DNA of 64,000 bases from Alcaligenaceae bacterium (GTDB lineage Bacteria; Pseudomonadota; Gammaproteobacteria; Burkholderiales; Burkholderiaceae_B): positions 62,001 through 126,000 of the forward strand of contig JAUNUJ010000005.1 in NCBI GenBank assembly GCA_030538235.1, in the 5' to 3' direction. The position numbers were made by a program, and so were the translations under genes. This document shows, piece by piece, positions 17,660-26,806 of the stretch (within the stretch, counting starts at the first letter, position 1; every line of letters begins with the position of its first letter). The notes beneath the pieces are model-generated. The model was not told where the DNA came from. It searched no databases and worked only from the letters and a program-made list of their open reading frames with translations.

Positions 17660-19309
17660 ATGGAGCAATTTAATTTAAGTAATAACCCATGGCTAGCCTC
17701 ATGGAATAACATGACAGGCTCAGCCGAATGGGATGTTTTAAAAACTGATTTTGTCAAAAAGTACCAAGAATTGATGAAATTAAGTCAAGAGGGTAAATTA
17801 CCCAGCTTGCGCGACCGTCGCTTCAGCAATGAAGCTTGGGCCGAAAATCCTCAGCTTCACTTGTTGGCTCATCTATATGCCTTGTCATCTGAAACAGTCG
17901 AAAAGATGACATCGAGATTTGATCTCCCCAAGCGCATGCAAGACCGTTTACAGTTCTCTGTTGACCAATGGCTAGCTGCAGTTGCTCCTTCAAACTTTTT
18001 TAGTCTAAATGCCGAAGCGCTTAAGACCTTCCAAGAAAGCTCCGGTGAGTCCCTCCAAAAGGGTATGCAAAACTGGATGGAGGACCTACGCAAAGGTCGT
18101 ATGACTCAGACCGATGAAACAGCTTTCGAGATTGGCGTTGACTTAGCCACGACTGAGGGTTCGGTTGTTTTTGAGAACAAATTCTTCCAGTTAATTCAGT
18201 ACCAACCTAAAGTTGAGCAGGTCTTTGAGACGCCTTTATTGGTGGTGCCACCTTGCATTAATAAGTTCTACATTATGGACTTGCAAGAGGATGAATCCAT
18301 AGTCCAATACTTGGTTGAGCAAGGTCATAACACCTATTTGATCTCTTGGCGTAACCCATTAGAAACTGACAAAGACGGTATTCATGAAGCCACTTGGGAT
18401 GACTATATCGAGCATGGCATTATCAGAGCCATGGAAGTGGTACAGGAAATCAGTGGTCAACCACAAATGAATTTAGCTGCCTTCTGCGTTGGCGGTACCA
18501 TGTCAGCTACTGCCATTGCCGTACAAAAAGCACGCGGCAATGATGTGGTGAAGTCCTTGACTTTACTCACGACATTCCTTGACTTTAGCGAAACCGGTGT
18601 GATCGACGTCTTTGTTGATGAGGGTATGGTTCTCAGAAATGAATTGAAGTTAGGTAAGAGCGGTTTAGCGACAGCTGGTATGCTTAACAGCACTTTCTCT
18701 TGGTTAAGACCAAACGAGTTAGTGTGGAACTATGTGGTTAGCCACTACTTCAAGGGTGAGGCGCCTGCCGCGTTTAATATCTTATTCTGGAACGCTGACA
18801 GTACTAACTTGCCGGGTCCTTTCTATGCTTGGTATTTACGCAATACCTATTTGGAAAATAACTTAGCAAAACCGGATCATACGGTTGTTTGCGGTCAAAA
18901 AGTTAATCTCGGTCGTATTGATATACCATCTTTTGTGTACTCATCAATTGCTGACCATATCGTACCTTGGGAATCGGGTTTCGAGTCGGCCAAGTTGATT
19001 TCAGGCCCTGTACGTTTTGTCTTGGGTGCTTCCGGACACATTGCCGGTGTTGTTAATCCTCCGCAGAAAAATCGTCGCAACTATTGGGTCAACGACAAAA
19101 AAGCTGATGGTATGGATCGCGCTCAAAGTGCTGGTGATTGGTTCAAAGAAGCAGAAGAAAAGCCGGGCAGTTGGTGGCCTGCATGGGCCGAATGGCTGGA
19201 AACACAGGGTGGCAAAAAAATCCGTGCTCGTAAGAACATGGGTAGCCGACAGTATCCGGTAATTGAAGAAGCCCCGGGTCGTTATGTCAAAGTAAAAGCA
19301 ATGGATTAA
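17660..19309 (+). CDS. phaC: Class I polyhydroxyalkanoate synthase PhaC
   Basis: 549 residues. It polymerises (R)-3-hydroxyacyl-CoA, mainly 3-hydroxybutyryl-CoA, into storage polyester at the granule surface. The catalytic Cys276 lies in AFCVGGT; the first position of the usual G-x-C-x-G lipase box is Ala here. The catalytic Asp is in SIADHIVPWES and the His in GASGHIAG. The ATG at 17660 is preferred over TTG 17657, with GGAG at 17649-17652. At 549 residues it is a little shorter than the 589 of Cupriavidus necator. No phaA (thiolase) lies between phaC and phaB, unlike the C. necator phaCAB operon. Confidence 0.97.
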   Translation: MEQFNLSNNPWLASWNNMTGSAEWDVLKTDFVKKYQELMKLSQEGKLPSLRDRRFSNEAWAENPQLHLLAHLYALSSETVEKMTSRFDLPKRMQDRLQFSVDQWLAAVAPSNFFSLNAEALKTFQESSGESLQKGMQNWMEDLRKGRMTQTDETAFEIGVDLATTEGSVVFENKFFQLIQYQPKVEQVFETPLLVVPPCINKFYIMDLQEDESIVQYLVEQGHNTYLISWRNPLETDKDGIHEATWDDYIEHGIIRAMEVVQEISGQPQMNLAAFCVGGTMSATAIAVQKARGNDVVKSLTLLTTFLDFSETGVIDVFVDEGMVLRNELKLGKSGLATAGMLNSTFSWLRPNELVWNYVVSHYFKGEAPAAFNILFWNADSTNLPGPFYAWYLRNTYLENNLAKPDHTVVCGQKVNLGRIDIPSFVYSSIADHIVPWESGFESAKLISGPVRFVLGASGHIAGVVNPPQKNRRNYWVNDKKADGMDRAQSAGDWFKEAEEKPGSWWPAWAEWLETQGGKKIRARKNMGSRQYPVIEEAPGRYVKVKAMD

Positions 19310-19353
19310 TAAGCGCCAAGCTTATTATTGTCATCGTTTTATCGTGACCGGTT

Positions 19354-19394
19354 CTGACCCTGTAGACAAGTACTAACTAAAGAAACAGGGTCAG
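19354..19394 (+). other. Inverted repeat between phaC and phaB
   Basis: CTGACCCTGT at 19354-19363 and its exact complement at 19385-19394 flank a 21-base loop, without a following T run. It may be an mRNA stem that tunes expression of phaC relative to phaB, or the scar of a small mobile repeat. Confidence 0.55.
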
Positions 19395-19480
19395 GATTAG
19401 GATTTACCTTATAGACAAATGGGTAGCACACGGTATACAGTTAACAAAATTTGTCATGTAATCTAAAAGGAGAGTGGCTT

Positions 19481-20224
19481 ATGAACTCAACCAAAAAAAT
19501 AGCCTATGTTACGGGCGGTATGGGCGGCATTGGAACATCTATCTGTCGTCGTTTAGCTGATGACGGTTTTATCGTAGTTGCCGGTTGCGGACCTACTCGT
19601 AATTACCAAAAATGGCTCGATGAACAAAAAGCTGAAGGCTATGAGTTCCATGCTTCTGCCGGTAACGTAGCTGATTGGGATTCAACCGTCAAAGCGTTCG
19701 AAAAAGTTCGCGAAGAAGTTGGTCCTATCGATGTACTAGTTAATAACGCCGGTATTACTCGTGACGGTGTTTTCCGCAAAATGGCCGTTGAGGATTGGGC
19801 TGCGGTGATGGACACTAACCTAAACAGCTTATTTAATGTGACCAAACAAGTAATTGAGCACATGTATGAGCAGCGTTGGGGTCGTATCATTAATATCAGT
19901 TCGGTTAATGGCCAAAAGGGTCAATTCGGCCAGACTAACTACTCGACTGCTAAAGCTGGTATCCACGGATTTACCATGGCCTTAGCCCAAGAAGTTGCTA
20001 GTCGTGGCGTAACTGTTAACACAGTTTCTCCTGGTTATATCGGTACTGATATGGTTCGTGCTATTCGCCCTGAGGTGTTAGAGCAGATTGTAGGTACTAT
20101 TCCGGTTCGTCGCTTAGGTGAGCCTGAAGAGATCGCTTCGATTGTCGGTTGGTTAGCTTCTGATGAAGCAGGCTTCTCAACCGGTGCCGATTTCTCTGTT
20201 AACGGCGGCCTACATATGGGCTAA
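19481..20224 (+). CDS. phaB: Acetoacetyl-CoA reductase PhaB (SDR family)
   Basis: 247 residues. It reduces acetoacetyl-CoA to (R)-3-hydroxybutyryl-CoA with NADPH, supplying PhaC. The cofactor motif TGGMGGIG is at residues about 10-17 and NNAG near 87; the catalytic Ser, Tyr and Lys are seen in NISSVNGQKGQ and YSTAKAG. The ATG at 19481 follows AAAAGGAG (19466-19472), so the upstream TTG is not used. It sits 171 bases after phaC and 31 bases before phaR, so all three may be cotranscribed. Confidence 0.96.
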   Translation: MNSTKKIAYVTGGMGGIGTSICRRLADDGFIVVAGCGPTRNYQKWLDEQKAEGYEFHASAGNVADWDSTVKAFEKVREEVGPIDVLVNNAGITRDGVFRKMAVEDWAAVMDTNLNSLFNVTKQVIEHMYEQRWGRIINISSVNGQKGQFGQTNYSTAKAGIHGFTMALAQEVASRGVTVNTVSPGYIGTDMVRAIRPEVLEQIVGTIPVRRLGEPEEIASIVGWLASDEAGFSTGADFSVNGGLHMG

Positions 20225-20255
20225 TCAGCAGAGGTTATAGCTGGTAGTATAAATA

Positions 20256-20834
20256 ATGTCAGAAGTTAAGCAAGATAGTTCTCGTGTAATTAAGAAGTAC
20301 CCTAATCGTCGTCTATATGATACTCAGGCTAGTGCCTATATCACCTTGGTCGATGTCAGGGAGTTGGTCGTCGCCTCAGAGCGGTTTACTGTGATTGATG
20401 CCAAGACCAATGAAGACATCACGCGGAGTATCTTGCTGCAAATTATTCTGGATCTTGAGAGTGCGGGTGTGCCCATGTTTAGCACCAACACTCTCAAACA
20501 AATTATCCGTTTTTACGGACATGCCATGCAGGGTGTGATGGGTAATTACCTGGAGCACAATATGCAGGCCTTCACTGAGATTCAGCAACAATTAAGTCAA
20601 CAATCCAAAGAGTTGTATCAAACGCAATTTAAACCCGAGGCTTGGGCTGAGCTGATGTCAATGCAAAATCCTATGATGACTAACATGATGAGCAATTATG
20701 TTGACCAGACCAAGGATCTTTATCTAAAGATGCAGGAGCAAATGCAAAATCAAACGCATCAGCTTCTTAATGTCTTTAATCCCGTAGCATCAAAAAAATC
20801 AACTGTCGCTAAAAAAACCTCTAAAAAAGCTTGA
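20256..20834 (+). CDS. phaR: Polyhydroxyalkanoate synthesis regulator PhaR
   Basis: 192 residues. The N-terminal PHB accumulation domain (RVIKKYPNRRLYDTQASAY, residues 10-28) is the DNA-binding part and is followed by the granule-binding PHB_acc region. The tail is Lys-rich. PhaR represses phasin and other PHA genes and is drawn away onto the polymer when granules form. It lies directly after phaB, so it may control its own cluster through the palindromes ahead of phaC. Confidence 0.95.
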   Translation: MSEVKQDSSRVIKKYPNRRLYDTQASAYITLVDVRELVVASERFTVIDAKTNEDITRSILLQIILDLESAGVPMFSTNTLKQIIRFYGHAMQGVMGNYLEHNMQAFTEIQQQLSQQSKELYQTQFKPEAWAELMSMQNPMMTNMMSNYVDQTKDLYLKMQEQMQNQTHQLLNVFNPVASKKSTVAKKTSKKA

Positions 20835-21035
20835 TACACTAAGTGTTTCCTGTCATATTCTTGCGCTGTTTGAATCAAAAAGCTTGTCAATATCTACCAA
20901 AAACGTCATAATAAAAAAACCTTAGAAGCAGCATGGATATTGTCAGTGATATGTCATGCGTTGGGGGCTGAACTAGGGTTTTGAGTTGATTCTCGATATG
21001 AATTAAGGGTTAGTACTTATAAATTCATCGTTATT

Positions 21036-21049
21036 TTGATTGGGATCAA
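21036..21049 (+). promoter_or_regulatory. Perfect FNR/Anr-type binding site upstream of the peroxidase gene
   Basis: TTGATTGGGATCAA matches the FNR consensus TTGAT-N4-ATCAA at all ten fixed positions. TATCAT at 21072-21077 can serve as -10; a start point near 21084 would put the site centre at about -41.5, the classical class II activator position. The peroxidase ATG is at 21120. Confidence 0.85.
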
Positions 21050-21119
21050 CTCAAAAATTGAACTAATTCTATATCATATACATCAGGTTACAATATCCTT
21101 ACATTTCAAGGGGAATCTT

Positions 21120-22166
21120 ATGAAGAAATTAACAGCCACTTTATTGACTTGTGGTGTATTTGGTTTTATGGCGACGCCTACACTTTCTCAACAAGCAGAA
21201 GGTGAGCGTTATCAACCTAATAACGAATTAATCCAACCTATTGAAGCCTACGTTGTTGAAAACCAGGCAGAGGTTGATTTAGGTAAAAAGCTTTGGTTTG
21301 ATAATCGTTTATCTCGCTCAGGCTTTATTTCTTGTAATTCATGCCACAACTTAATGTTAGGTGGTGCTGACCACTTAGTAAGCTCTGTGGGTGACTATTG
21401 GGCTCAAGGTCCTATTAACTCGCCTTCAGTACTTAACTCCAGCTTGAACTTTGTTCAATTCTGGGATGGCCGTGCAGCAGACTTACGTGAGCAAGCGGGA
21501 GGTCCTATTGAGAATCCTCTAGAGATGGGTTCTACACACGAGTTAGCTGTCAACATTTTAAAAACAATTCCCGGTTATGTAGAAGAATTTAAATCAGTTT
21601 ACGGTGTTGATGAGATCACCATCGAAGAGGTGACTTCTGCTTTAGCTGCTTTTGAAGAGACTTTAGTTACACCTAACGCTCGTTTTGACCAGTGGTTAAC
21701 CGGCAAGGACGATGCCATCACTGATCAAGAGTTAAACGGTTACTTGTTATTCAAGAACAGTGGCTGTGTTGCCTGTCACAACGGTCCTAACTTAGGTGGT
21801 AACTCTTTCCAGCGCATGGGTTTGGTTGAACCCTATGTGACTGACAACGAAGCCGCCGGTCGTGCCGGTGTTACCGGTCAAGACGTTGACCGCATGAACT
21901 TCAAGGTGCCAACCCTACGTAACGTAGAATTAACTTATCCATACTTCCACGATGGCGCTGCTAGAACCTTAACGGAAGCTGTTGATATCATGGGTCGTCT
22001 ACAATTAGGTAAAAAATTCACTGACCAAGAAAATGCCGATATCGTTGCTTTCTTGAAAACCTTAACCGGTGATCAGCCTACTTTCGCTATCCCAGTTTTA
22101 CATCCAAACAGTGATGAGACACCAATTGGTCAACCTTGGGCTCCCCAAGAGAAAACTGAGGGTTAA
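21120..22166 (+). CDS. Di-haem cytochrome c peroxidase, periplasmic
   Basis: 348 residues with a signal peptide (1-24, ending TLSQQ) and two haem-binding motifs, CNSCH at 72-76 and CVACH at 216-220. It reduces hydrogen peroxide to water in the periplasm with electrons from small c-type cytochromes. Length and spacing match the CcpA/MauG family. The ATG at 21120 follows AAGGGG. The upstream FNR site indicates induction at low oxygen, as known for ccpR in Pseudomonas and the E. coli homologue. It is a single-gene unit with its own terminator. Confidence 0.95.
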   Translation: MKKLTATLLTCGVFGFMATPTLSQQAEGERYQPNNELIQPIEAYVVENQAEVDLGKKLWFDNRLSRSGFISCNSCHNLMLGGADHLVSSVGDYWAQGPINSPSVLNSSLNFVQFWDGRAADLREQAGGPIENPLEMGSTHELAVNILKTIPGYVEEFKSVYGVDEITIEEVTSALAAFEETLVTPNARFDQWLTGKDDAITDQELNGYLLFKNSGCVACHNGPNLGGNSFQRMGLVEPYVTDNEAAGRAGVTGQDVDRMNFKVPTLRNVELTYPYFHDGAARTLTEAVDIMGRLQLGKKFTDQENADIVAFLKTLTGDQPTFAIPVLHPNSDETPIGQPWAPQEKTEG

Positions 22167-22197
22167 TTTAAAACAGTAAATTAATTCTTTTAGTATA

Positions 22198-22233
22198 AAA
22201 ATAGGCCGTGATATTTATATCACGGCCTATTTT
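22198..22233 (+). terminator. Bidirectional terminator between peroxidase gene and mmsA
   Basis: Arms 22198-22214 and 22217-22233 are exact complements over 17 bases, with A4 at the left and T4 at the right, so it can serve both converging genes. Confidence 0.9.
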
Positions 22234-22266
22234 GTTGTTAGCAATTAGCGCTTAACAGTCTGTACA

Positions 22267-23760
22267 CTACTTCATGGAGATCGTAGTGTTTACACCGCGA
22301 CTATGCTGTGACCAACGTGCAGTCACTGTTTTAGTCTGAGTCCAGAAGCTAAAGGCTTGTTTACCGTTAGGGCCTAAATCGCCTAGCTTGGAACCACGTG
22401 AGCCGGTAAAGCTGAACCAAGCCACCGGTACCGGAATCGGGATATTAATACCCACTTGGCCAACATCAATATTGCTTTGGAAGTGACGGGCTACACCACC
22501 ATCCTGAGTAAAGATGGCCACACCGTTGCCGTTAGGGTTGTCGTTAATGAATTCAATGGCTTCATCAAGCGTATCGACATTAACAATTACCAGCACAGGG
22601 CCAAAGATTTCTTCGTCATAAATGCGCATGCCCTTTTTGACGCCGGTAAAGATGGTTGGACCAACGAAATTACCATTTTCGTAACCGCTAACGACATGAT
22701 TACGGCCATCTAAAACAAGATTGGCGCCTTCGTCAACACCGGATTGAATTAGGGATTCAACGCGCTGCTTGGCAGACGGTGACACGAGAGGGCCCAAGTC
22801 GGCGCTGGTATCGGTACCGACGTTAACTTTTAAGCCCTTGGTTTTTTCAACTAATTCCTCAACCCACTCACTGGCTTCGCCAACCATCACTGCCACAGAG
22901 GTCGCCATACAACGTTGACCGGCAGCTCCGAAGGCAGCGCCGACCAATTGGTTAATTGCTACTTCTCTGTCTGAATCAGGCATGACCACGCAGTGGTTCT
23001 TGGCGCCCATCATGGATTGACAACGTTTGCCGCTCTCGGAGGCGCGACGATAGACCTCGGTACCGACATGGGTAGAGCCGATAAAGGACACTGCTTTAAT
23101 ATCAGGGTGTTCACATAAGCGTTGTGCCACATCGGGGCCACCATGGACTACGTTGAGTACACCTGCCGGTAAACCTGCTTCGAGCGCTAATTCGGCTAAG
23201 TAGAGAGAAGCACTAGGGTCTTGCTCAGAAGGCTTCAAAATAAAGGTGTTGCCCGCAGCGATGGCATAAGGGAACATAAAGCAAGGTAACATCACTGGGA
23301 AGTTGAAGGCGGTAATACCGGCTACCACACCTAAGGGTTGGATTAAGGTATAAACGTCCACGCCACTCGCCGCGTTTTCTGAGAATTCACCCATTTGCAT
23401 GCTGGCAACCGAGCATGCGTGCTCGATCGCCTCTAGACCGCGACCTACTTCACCTAGAGCATCGGGTAAGGTTTTACCGTGTTCTTTAGTAATCAGGGCA
23501 GCAAGCGTGTCGGCATTGTCACGAACTAATTCTTGAAGCTTAAGCATCACGCGCATACGGCGGTTAATGCCGGTGTTGCGCCAAGTTTGATAGGCTTCCT
23601 TAGCGTTAGCGACGGCGGCATCGACTTCTTCGATGCTACATAGGGGTACTTTGGCCACAACAGACTGATCAGCCGGGTTAAGTACATCTAGGTATTTATT
23701 GGTTGTGGACTGGACTTTTTCACCATTAACTATTAATGGGATTGTAGGTATATCACTCAT
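22267..23760 (-). CDS. mmsA: CoA-acylating methylmalonate-semialdehyde dehydrogenase
   Basis: 497 residues. It oxidises (S)-methylmalonate semialdehyde or malonate semialdehyde to propionyl-CoA or acetyl-CoA in valine, inositol and beta-alanine breakdown. The aldehyde dehydrogenase fold is clear ([20 protein letters not shown]), with [12 protein letters not shown] around residue 280 holding the catalytic cysteine and the [19 protein letters not shown] end typical of MmsA. A strong ribosome binding site (AGGAG) precedes the ATG. The divergent LysR gene, 132 bases away, is the likely regulator. Confidence 0.96.
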   Translation of the reverse strand: MSDIPTIPLIVNGEKVQSTTNKYLDVLNPADQSVVAKVPLCSIEEVDAAVANAKEAYQTWRNTGINRRMRVMLKLQELVRDNADTLAALITKEHGKTLPDALGEVGRGLEAIEHACSVASMQMGEFSENAASGVDVYTLIQPLGVVAGITAFNFPVMLPCFMFPYAIAAGNTFILKPSEQDPSASLYLAELALEAGLPAGVLNVVHGGPDVAQRLCEHPDIKAVSFIGSTHVGTEVYRRASESGKRCQSMMGAKNHCVVMPDSDREVAINQLVGAAFGAAGQRCMATSVAVMVGEASEWVEELVEKTKGLKVNVGTDTSADLGPLVSPSAKQRVESLIQSGVDEGANLVLDGRNHVVSGYENGNFVGPTIFTGVKKGMRIYDEEIFGPVLVIVNVDTLDEAIEFINDNPNGNGVAIFTQDGGVARHFQSNIDVGQVGINIPIPVPVAWFSFTGSRGSKLGDLGPNGKQAFSFWTQTKTVTARWSQHSRGVNTTISMK

Positions 23761-23844
23761 GTGGGTCTCCTGAAAATTGTTATGACTTTATTTTTATATT
23801 ACTTCATTGTGATGTGTAAAAAAGCAAAAATCAATATAATTAAT

Positions 23845-23870
23845 GCACAATCAATGTGCTTTTATGCACA
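23845..23870 (+). promoter_or_regulatory. Candidate LysR-type operator between mmsA and its divergent regulator
   Basis: GCACA (23845-23849), five bases, then TGTGC (23855-23859) forms a perfect inverted repeat, and a third GCACA half-site is at 23866-23870. The position between the two divergent start codons suits a LysR regulator controlling both. The link to this regulator is inferred from position. Confidence 0.5.
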
Positions 23871-23892
23871 AGGCTATTATTAAGGAATTGTC

Positions 23893-24786
23893 ATGGATTG
23901 GGATGGTCTGCGTTATTTTTTGGCAGTGGCTAGAACCTCAAAAGTCTCTGAAGCCGGACGTCGTTTAGGGGTGGAGCATAGTACCGTGGCACGTCGTATC
24001 AGGCAGTTGGAGCAAGACATCGGTACGGTGCTGTTTGATAAGTCGCGTCGCCATGGTTATATCTTGACCGAGGCGGGCCATAATTTATTGCAACATGCCG
24101 AAAAGATGGAAAGTGAGTTGCTTAATGCGCAGCAAGTAATTAGCGTCTTTGAAGAGGATTTGACGGGCAATATCCGGGTAGCTGCGACCGAGGGTTTTGG
24201 TGTTTATATGCTGACTCCGCTAGCGGTGGAGTTTCAAAATCAATACCCTAAAACCAGTCTTGAAATCATGCCATTCCAGCGTTTTGTGGATCAGTCCAGG
24301 CGAGAGGCCGATATTTTTATTACCATCGATAGACCTTTGCGCGGTAATTACGTTTATAGACGCTTAAGTGATTATATGTTGCGTCTCTATGCAGCACCTC
24401 AGTATCTGAAGCGTTATGCTCCGATTAAAAAGCTTGAGGATTTGCTCGGACATCGTTTTATTGATTATGTGGATGAGTTTATTATTAGTGATGAGCTGAA
24501 GTACTTAAGTAGCGTAATTCCTGATGCTGATGTGGTATTTAAATCGAATAGTCTAGTAGCTCAGTTACATGCGTGCATCGCCGGTCAAGCGATGGCGGTG
24601 TTACCTTGTTTTATGGCTCATCAAAACCCGGGGCTGCAAGTGGTGTTGCCTGATGATGTGGCGATTAAACGCAGCTTCTGGATGCTCTACCATGAGGATT
24701 TACGCCAACTTAAGCGTATCGAGCTATTTTCCAATTTCTTGAAAAATAAGCTCGAACAACGCCAAGCTTTGATGATGGGAGAGTAG
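23893..24786 (+). CDS. LysR family transcriptional regulator, divergent from mmsA
   Basis: 297 residues: a winged helix-turn-helix in the first 60 (LRYFLAVARTSKVSEAGRRLGVEHSTVARRI spread over residues 5-36) followed by a substrate-binding domain beginning about residue 92. It is transcribed away from mmsA, the usual layout for LysR activators, so it probably senses a valine or beta-alanine breakdown product, but this is inference. The AAGGA before the ATG is a fair ribosome binding site. Confidence 0.93.
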   Translation: MDWDGLRYFLAVARTSKVSEAGRRLGVEHSTVARRIRQLEQDIGTVLFDKSRRHGYILTEAGHNLLQHAEKMESELLNAQQVISVFEEDLTGNIRVAATEGFGVYMLTPLAVEFQNQYPKTSLEIMPFQRFVDQSRREADIFITIDRPLRGNYVYRRLSDYMLRLYAAPQYLKRYAPIKKLEDLLGHRFIDYVDEFIISDELKYLSSVIPDADVVFKSNSLVAQLHACIAGQAMAVLPCFMAHQNPGLQVVLPDDVAIKRSFWMLYHEDLRQLKRIELFSNFLKNKLEQRQALMMGE

Positions 24787-24793
24787 TGGTCGC

Positions 24794-25651
24794 TTAATTA
24801 AAGACCACGGTGCGGTGACCGTTTAATAAAATTCGATGTTCAATAAAACCCTTCACCGCACGTGACAGAACCAATGACTCAATATCGCTACCGACCTGGG
24901 CTAAATTATCGGCACTGAGACGGTGATCGACACGCTGTACATCTTGTTCAATGATCGGGCCCTCATCTAGCTCAGAGGTCACGTAGTGCGCTGTGGCGCC
25001 GATAATTTTCACCCCACGTTGATGGGCTTGATGATATGGTTTAGCGCCTTTAAAGCTTGGTAAGAAGCTGTGGTGGATATTAATGGCCTTGCCTTCAAGT
25101 TCTTTTGATAAATGATCGGAAAGAATTTGCATATAACGCGCCAAAACGACCAAATCAACGTCCAGTTCATCAACCAATCGAAGAATTGCCGCCTCTTGTT
25201 CAGGGCGATTGTCATTGTTTACCGGTAAGTGATGAAAAGGGATGCCATAGCTATCAGCGAGCTTTTCATGGTCGCGGTGATTGGAGACAATGCCGACGAT
25301 ATTCATATGTAATAAACCGCTGTGGGTGCGGAATAGCAAATCATTTAAACAATGGCCTTGCTTACTGACGAGAATTAAAACGCGTGACTTTTCTGCCGCG
25401 GCGTAAAGATTCAAGTCCATATCAAAACGTTGTTTGGCTGCTTCCAGATCCTTTTCAATTTGCTCTTGGCTCACTGCTAAGGGGACGCTAAAACGAATTC
25501 TTAAAAAGAATTGCTTAGTGTCTTCATCGCCAAATTGTTGAGACGTTAGGATGTTGCCGCCCAACTCAAGTAGCGTGCCTGAGATGCTGTGGACAATACC
25601 GATTTGGTCAGGACAAGAAATCGTTAAAATAAATTCGTGGTTGTTGTTCAT
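24794..25651 (-). CDS. purU: Formyltetrahydrofolate deformylase PurU
   Basis: 285 residues. It hydrolyses 10-formyltetrahydrofolate to tetrahydrofolate and formate, balancing one-carbon pools. An N-terminal ACT domain (residues 6-85, TISCPDQIGIVHSISG) is followed by a formyltransferase-type catalytic domain with NIHHSFLPSFKGAKPYHQA and ATAHYVTSELDEGPIIEQD, which contain the Asn, His and Asp of the active site. It is convergent with the LysR gene, with only 7 bases between stop codons. Confidence 0.95.
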   Translation of the reverse strand: MNNNHEFILTISCPDQIGIVHSISGTLLELGGNILTSQQFGDEDTKQFFLRIRFSVPLAVSQEQIEKDLEAAKQRFDMDLNLYAAAEKSRVLILVSKQGHCLNDLLFRTHSGLLHMNIVGIVSNHRDHEKLADSYGIPFHHLPVNNDNRPEQEAAILRLVDELDVDLVVLARYMQILSDHLSKELEGKAINIHHSFLPSFKGAKPYHQAHQRGVKIIGATAHYVTSELDEGPIIEQDVQRVDHRLSADNLAQVGSDIESLVLSRAVKGFIEHRILLNGHRTVVFN

Positions 25652-25693
25652 TGCAAATAATAATAATTGTTTTTGTTTAAAGTTAAAGGCTAT

Positions 25694-26806
25694 TTAAAAG
25701 TTGTTCTTTACTTCGTCGGCGATGGCCATGGCTGCAGTTAGTCCGGGTGATTCGATGCCGAATAAATTAACCAAGCCACTAATCCCATGTTGGGCTTCGG
25801 TGCTGATTATAAAGTCGGCAGCGGCCTGATTAGCTCCGCTCAGTTTAGGTCTTATGCCGGCATAAGCTGCCTGTAGGGTACCACTTTTCAGGGATGGCCA
25901 ATAGTGTCTGATGGCTTGATAAAAACTTTCTGCCTGATCGCTTGCGACATCGTAGTTTTCATCCTCAACCCAGACCACATCCGGACCAAATTTAATTTGT
26001 CCGCCGAGATCCAAGGTCAAATGAACGCCTAAACCGTCTTGGTTTGGCATTGGATAAATTAAATGTTTAAAGGGTGATTTGCCGGAGTATGAAAAATAGC
26101 GACCTTTGCAATAGTAATAGGCTTGAGGGATGTGTTTTTCATCAAGACCGATAAACTGTTTTGCCAGTTCTGTGGCATGCAGTCCGGAAGCATTGATCAA
26201 ATTCGCACAGCTCAAACTTGTCTGCTCGCTATCGTTAAAATAGCAGATAAAATCGTTTGCTCCCCGGATCATTACTTGCTTTAGAGGCGTATTGAGTACG
26301 AGTTGAGCACCTGCATTTTCCGCCTCTCCTAATAATGCCAACATCAAACCATGGCTATCGACGATACCGGTGGATGGCGATAACAGCGCCAAGTGACAAT
26401 GCAACTCAGGCTCCAGGGTTTTGACTTCAGCGCTTTGTAGGATGGTTAAATCATCCACGCCGCATTGCTCTGCGTTGTGTTTGATGGCCATCAATTGAGC
26501 GATTTCAGACTCATTGGTAGCGACCAGTAATTTTCCCAAACGTTGATAGGGCACATGGTGTTGTTCGCAAAAGTCATAGATGAGGTCTTTGCCACGGATG
26601 CAAAGTTTGGCTTTTAAGCTGTTGGGCGCATAGTAAAGACCGGCGTGTATAACTTCCGAGTTTCTGGAGCTAATACCCGAACCAAAAAGAGCCGCCGATT
26701 CGACAATCAGTACTTCCTTGCCTTGTTGGGCGAGCGCGCGAGCAACCGCTAGGCCGACGACGCCTGCGCCTACAACAATGCATTCAACATCTACCGCGCT
26801 GCTCAT
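25694..26806 (-). CDS. FAD-dependent oxidoreductase, L-2-hydroxyglutarate oxidase-like
   Basis: 370 residues of the DAO/LhgO family. The FAD motif VVGAGVVGLAVARALAQQG is at residues 11-29 and the SSRNSEVIHAGLYY motif, typical of L-2-hydroxyglutarate oxidase/dehydrogenase, is near residue 46. Substrate is unproven; a 2-hydroxy acid is likely. Its start codon overlaps the stop of the flavin reductase gene by ATGA, so the two are translationally coupled and may work together or share flavin supply. Confidence 0.85.
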   Translation of the reverse strand: MSSAVDVECIVVGAGVVGLAVARALAQQGKEVLIVESAALFGSGISSRNSEVIHAGLYYAPNSLKAKLCIRGKDLIYDFCEQHHVPYQRLGKLLVATNESEIAQLMAIKHNAEQCGVDDLTILQSAEVKTLEPELHCHLALLSPSTGIVDSHGLMLALLGEAENAGAQLVLNTPLKQVMIRGANDFICYFNDSEQTSLSCANLINASGLHATELAKQFIGLDEKHIPQAYYYCKGRYFSYSGKSPFKHLIYPMPNQDGLGVHLTLDLGGQIKFGPDVVWVEDENYDVASDQAESFYQAIRHYWPSLKSGTLQAAYAGIRPKLSGANQAAADFIISTEAQHGISGLVNLFGIESPGLTAAMAIADEVKNNF

